Source: Euphorbia lathyris (lineage: Eukaryota; Streptophyta; Magnoliopsida; Malpighiales; Euphorbiaceae). Taken from it: 64,000 bases of DNA. Each line of letters starts with the position of its first letter. The first letter of the stretch is position 1. Position numbers and translations under genes: made by a program. The notes below the pieces were generated by a model. That model did not search any database. It saw nothing but the letters and a program-made list of their open reading frames with translations, and was not told where the DNA came from. Positions 63,760 to 64,000 of this stretch are shown piece by piece. The stretch lies in the NCBI RefSeq assembly GCF_963576675.1, contig NC_088918.1, positions 60,283,501 through 60,347,500 on the forward strand. The letters run 5' to 3'.

Positions 63760-64000
63760 ATGGGTGAGAATAGCACTCGGTTCCTTCCAGGAAACCAAAC
63801 AACACAGATACTCCCTGAGGGACTGTCAATCACTAGACGTCCCCTATTCTTTGTGTCAAATTATACATTCTGGAAGAATAGGATGAAGAACTTTATACAA
63901 GCCACAAACATGAGTGCATGGCTTGCAATTGTTCAAGGTCCACATGTGCCATACAAAACTGTTAACAATGAGAAAATTGTTAAAAGTGAGGCTGAGTGGA
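63760..64000 (+). CDS. gag: Copia gag, N-terminal part, truncated by window end
   Basis: ATG 63760 opens MGENSTRFLPGNQTTQILPE and the frame is undamaged for all 80 visible codons, including FWKNRMKNFIQATNMSAWLA. It closely matches the gag N-terminus of the minus-strand element but differs at several residues. Whether the element is intact cannot be seen from here. Confidence 0.88.
   Translation, partial: MGENSTRFLPGNQTTQILPEGLSITRRPLFFVSNYTFWKNRMKNFIQATNMSAWLAIVQGPHVPYKTVNNEKIVKSEAEW

Larger units (their letters stand above)
62292..64000 (+). mobile_element. Second SIRE-type copia element, plus strand, runs off the window
   Basis: Its 5' LTR starts at 62292 inside the LTR of the first copia element, in opposite orientation. 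The LTR, primer site and gag start are in order and gag is open to the window end. The 5 bp before the insertion are CTCTA, which should recur at the far end. It belongs to the same family as the element at 51546 but is clearly diverged from it in the LTR. Confidence 0.9.

Overview
The window is nuclear DNA from a flowering plant, probably a eudicot. The evidence is spliced genes with canonical GT/AG introns, plant LTR retrotransposons with plant-type primer sites, a plant tRNA-derived SINE of the Au type, an AT-rich background and a fragment of the plant leaf regulator ASYMMETRIC LEAVES1. I cannot name the species. Most of the 64 kb is mobile-element sequence. Only two host genes look intact: a short unrecognised two-exon gene (1283-1620, +) and a complete six-exon rhomboid-like protease gene (23218-19874, -).

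Region by region. 1-14.2 kb: a 960-bp Mutator-type foldback MITE sits 65 bp upstream of the small gene. Behind it lies a tandem segmental duplication (unit A about 1.6-6.2 kb, unit B about 7.1-11.6 kb, a short third copy at 13.7-14.2 kb). The units carry a decayed Ty3/gypsy gag start; unit A alone has a later SINE insertion, and an AS1 fragment lies just beyond its end. A degenerate paralogue of the small gene is at 13.4 kb. 14.8-19.5 kb: a foldback element, a hAT-type element with an exact 8-bp target duplication, a decayed Ty3/gypsy chromovirus integrase, and a second Mutator-type MITE with an exact 9-bp target duplication. 19.9-23.2 kb: the rhomboid gene, whose long intron 2 carries a MITE. 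23.4-28.1 kb: foldback and tandem repeats with a duplicated gene-like fragment.

28.1-50.2 kb: an Athila/Tat-like Ty3/gypsy element (LTR, gag-protease, RT-RNase H, integrase, an ATHILA-ORF1-like ORF, an acidic coiled-coil ORF, LTR) followed directly by a second truncated internal region that shares the middle LTR. Its pol gene is split by a 6-kb non-autonomous relative (32364-38416) flanked by the 5-bp duplication ATAAG. 50.2-51.2 kb: tandem repeats of about 297 bp. 51.2-51.5 kb: the 3' end of a LINE. 51.5-62.3 kb: a minus-strand Ty1/copia element of SIRE type with a long third ORF after pol. 62.3-64 kb: the LTR and gag start of a related plus-strand copia element inserted into its upstream LTR.

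The most unusual observations concern the retrotransposons. In the gypsy element a palindrome-plus-TATA arrangement found in the LTR promoter recurs upstream of each of the two ORFs that follow pol. In both the gypsy and the copia element the post-pol region encodes what looks like the same plant-transposon protein domain, followed by an acidic tract and a coiled coil. Family names rest on motifs read by eye; no database search was possible.
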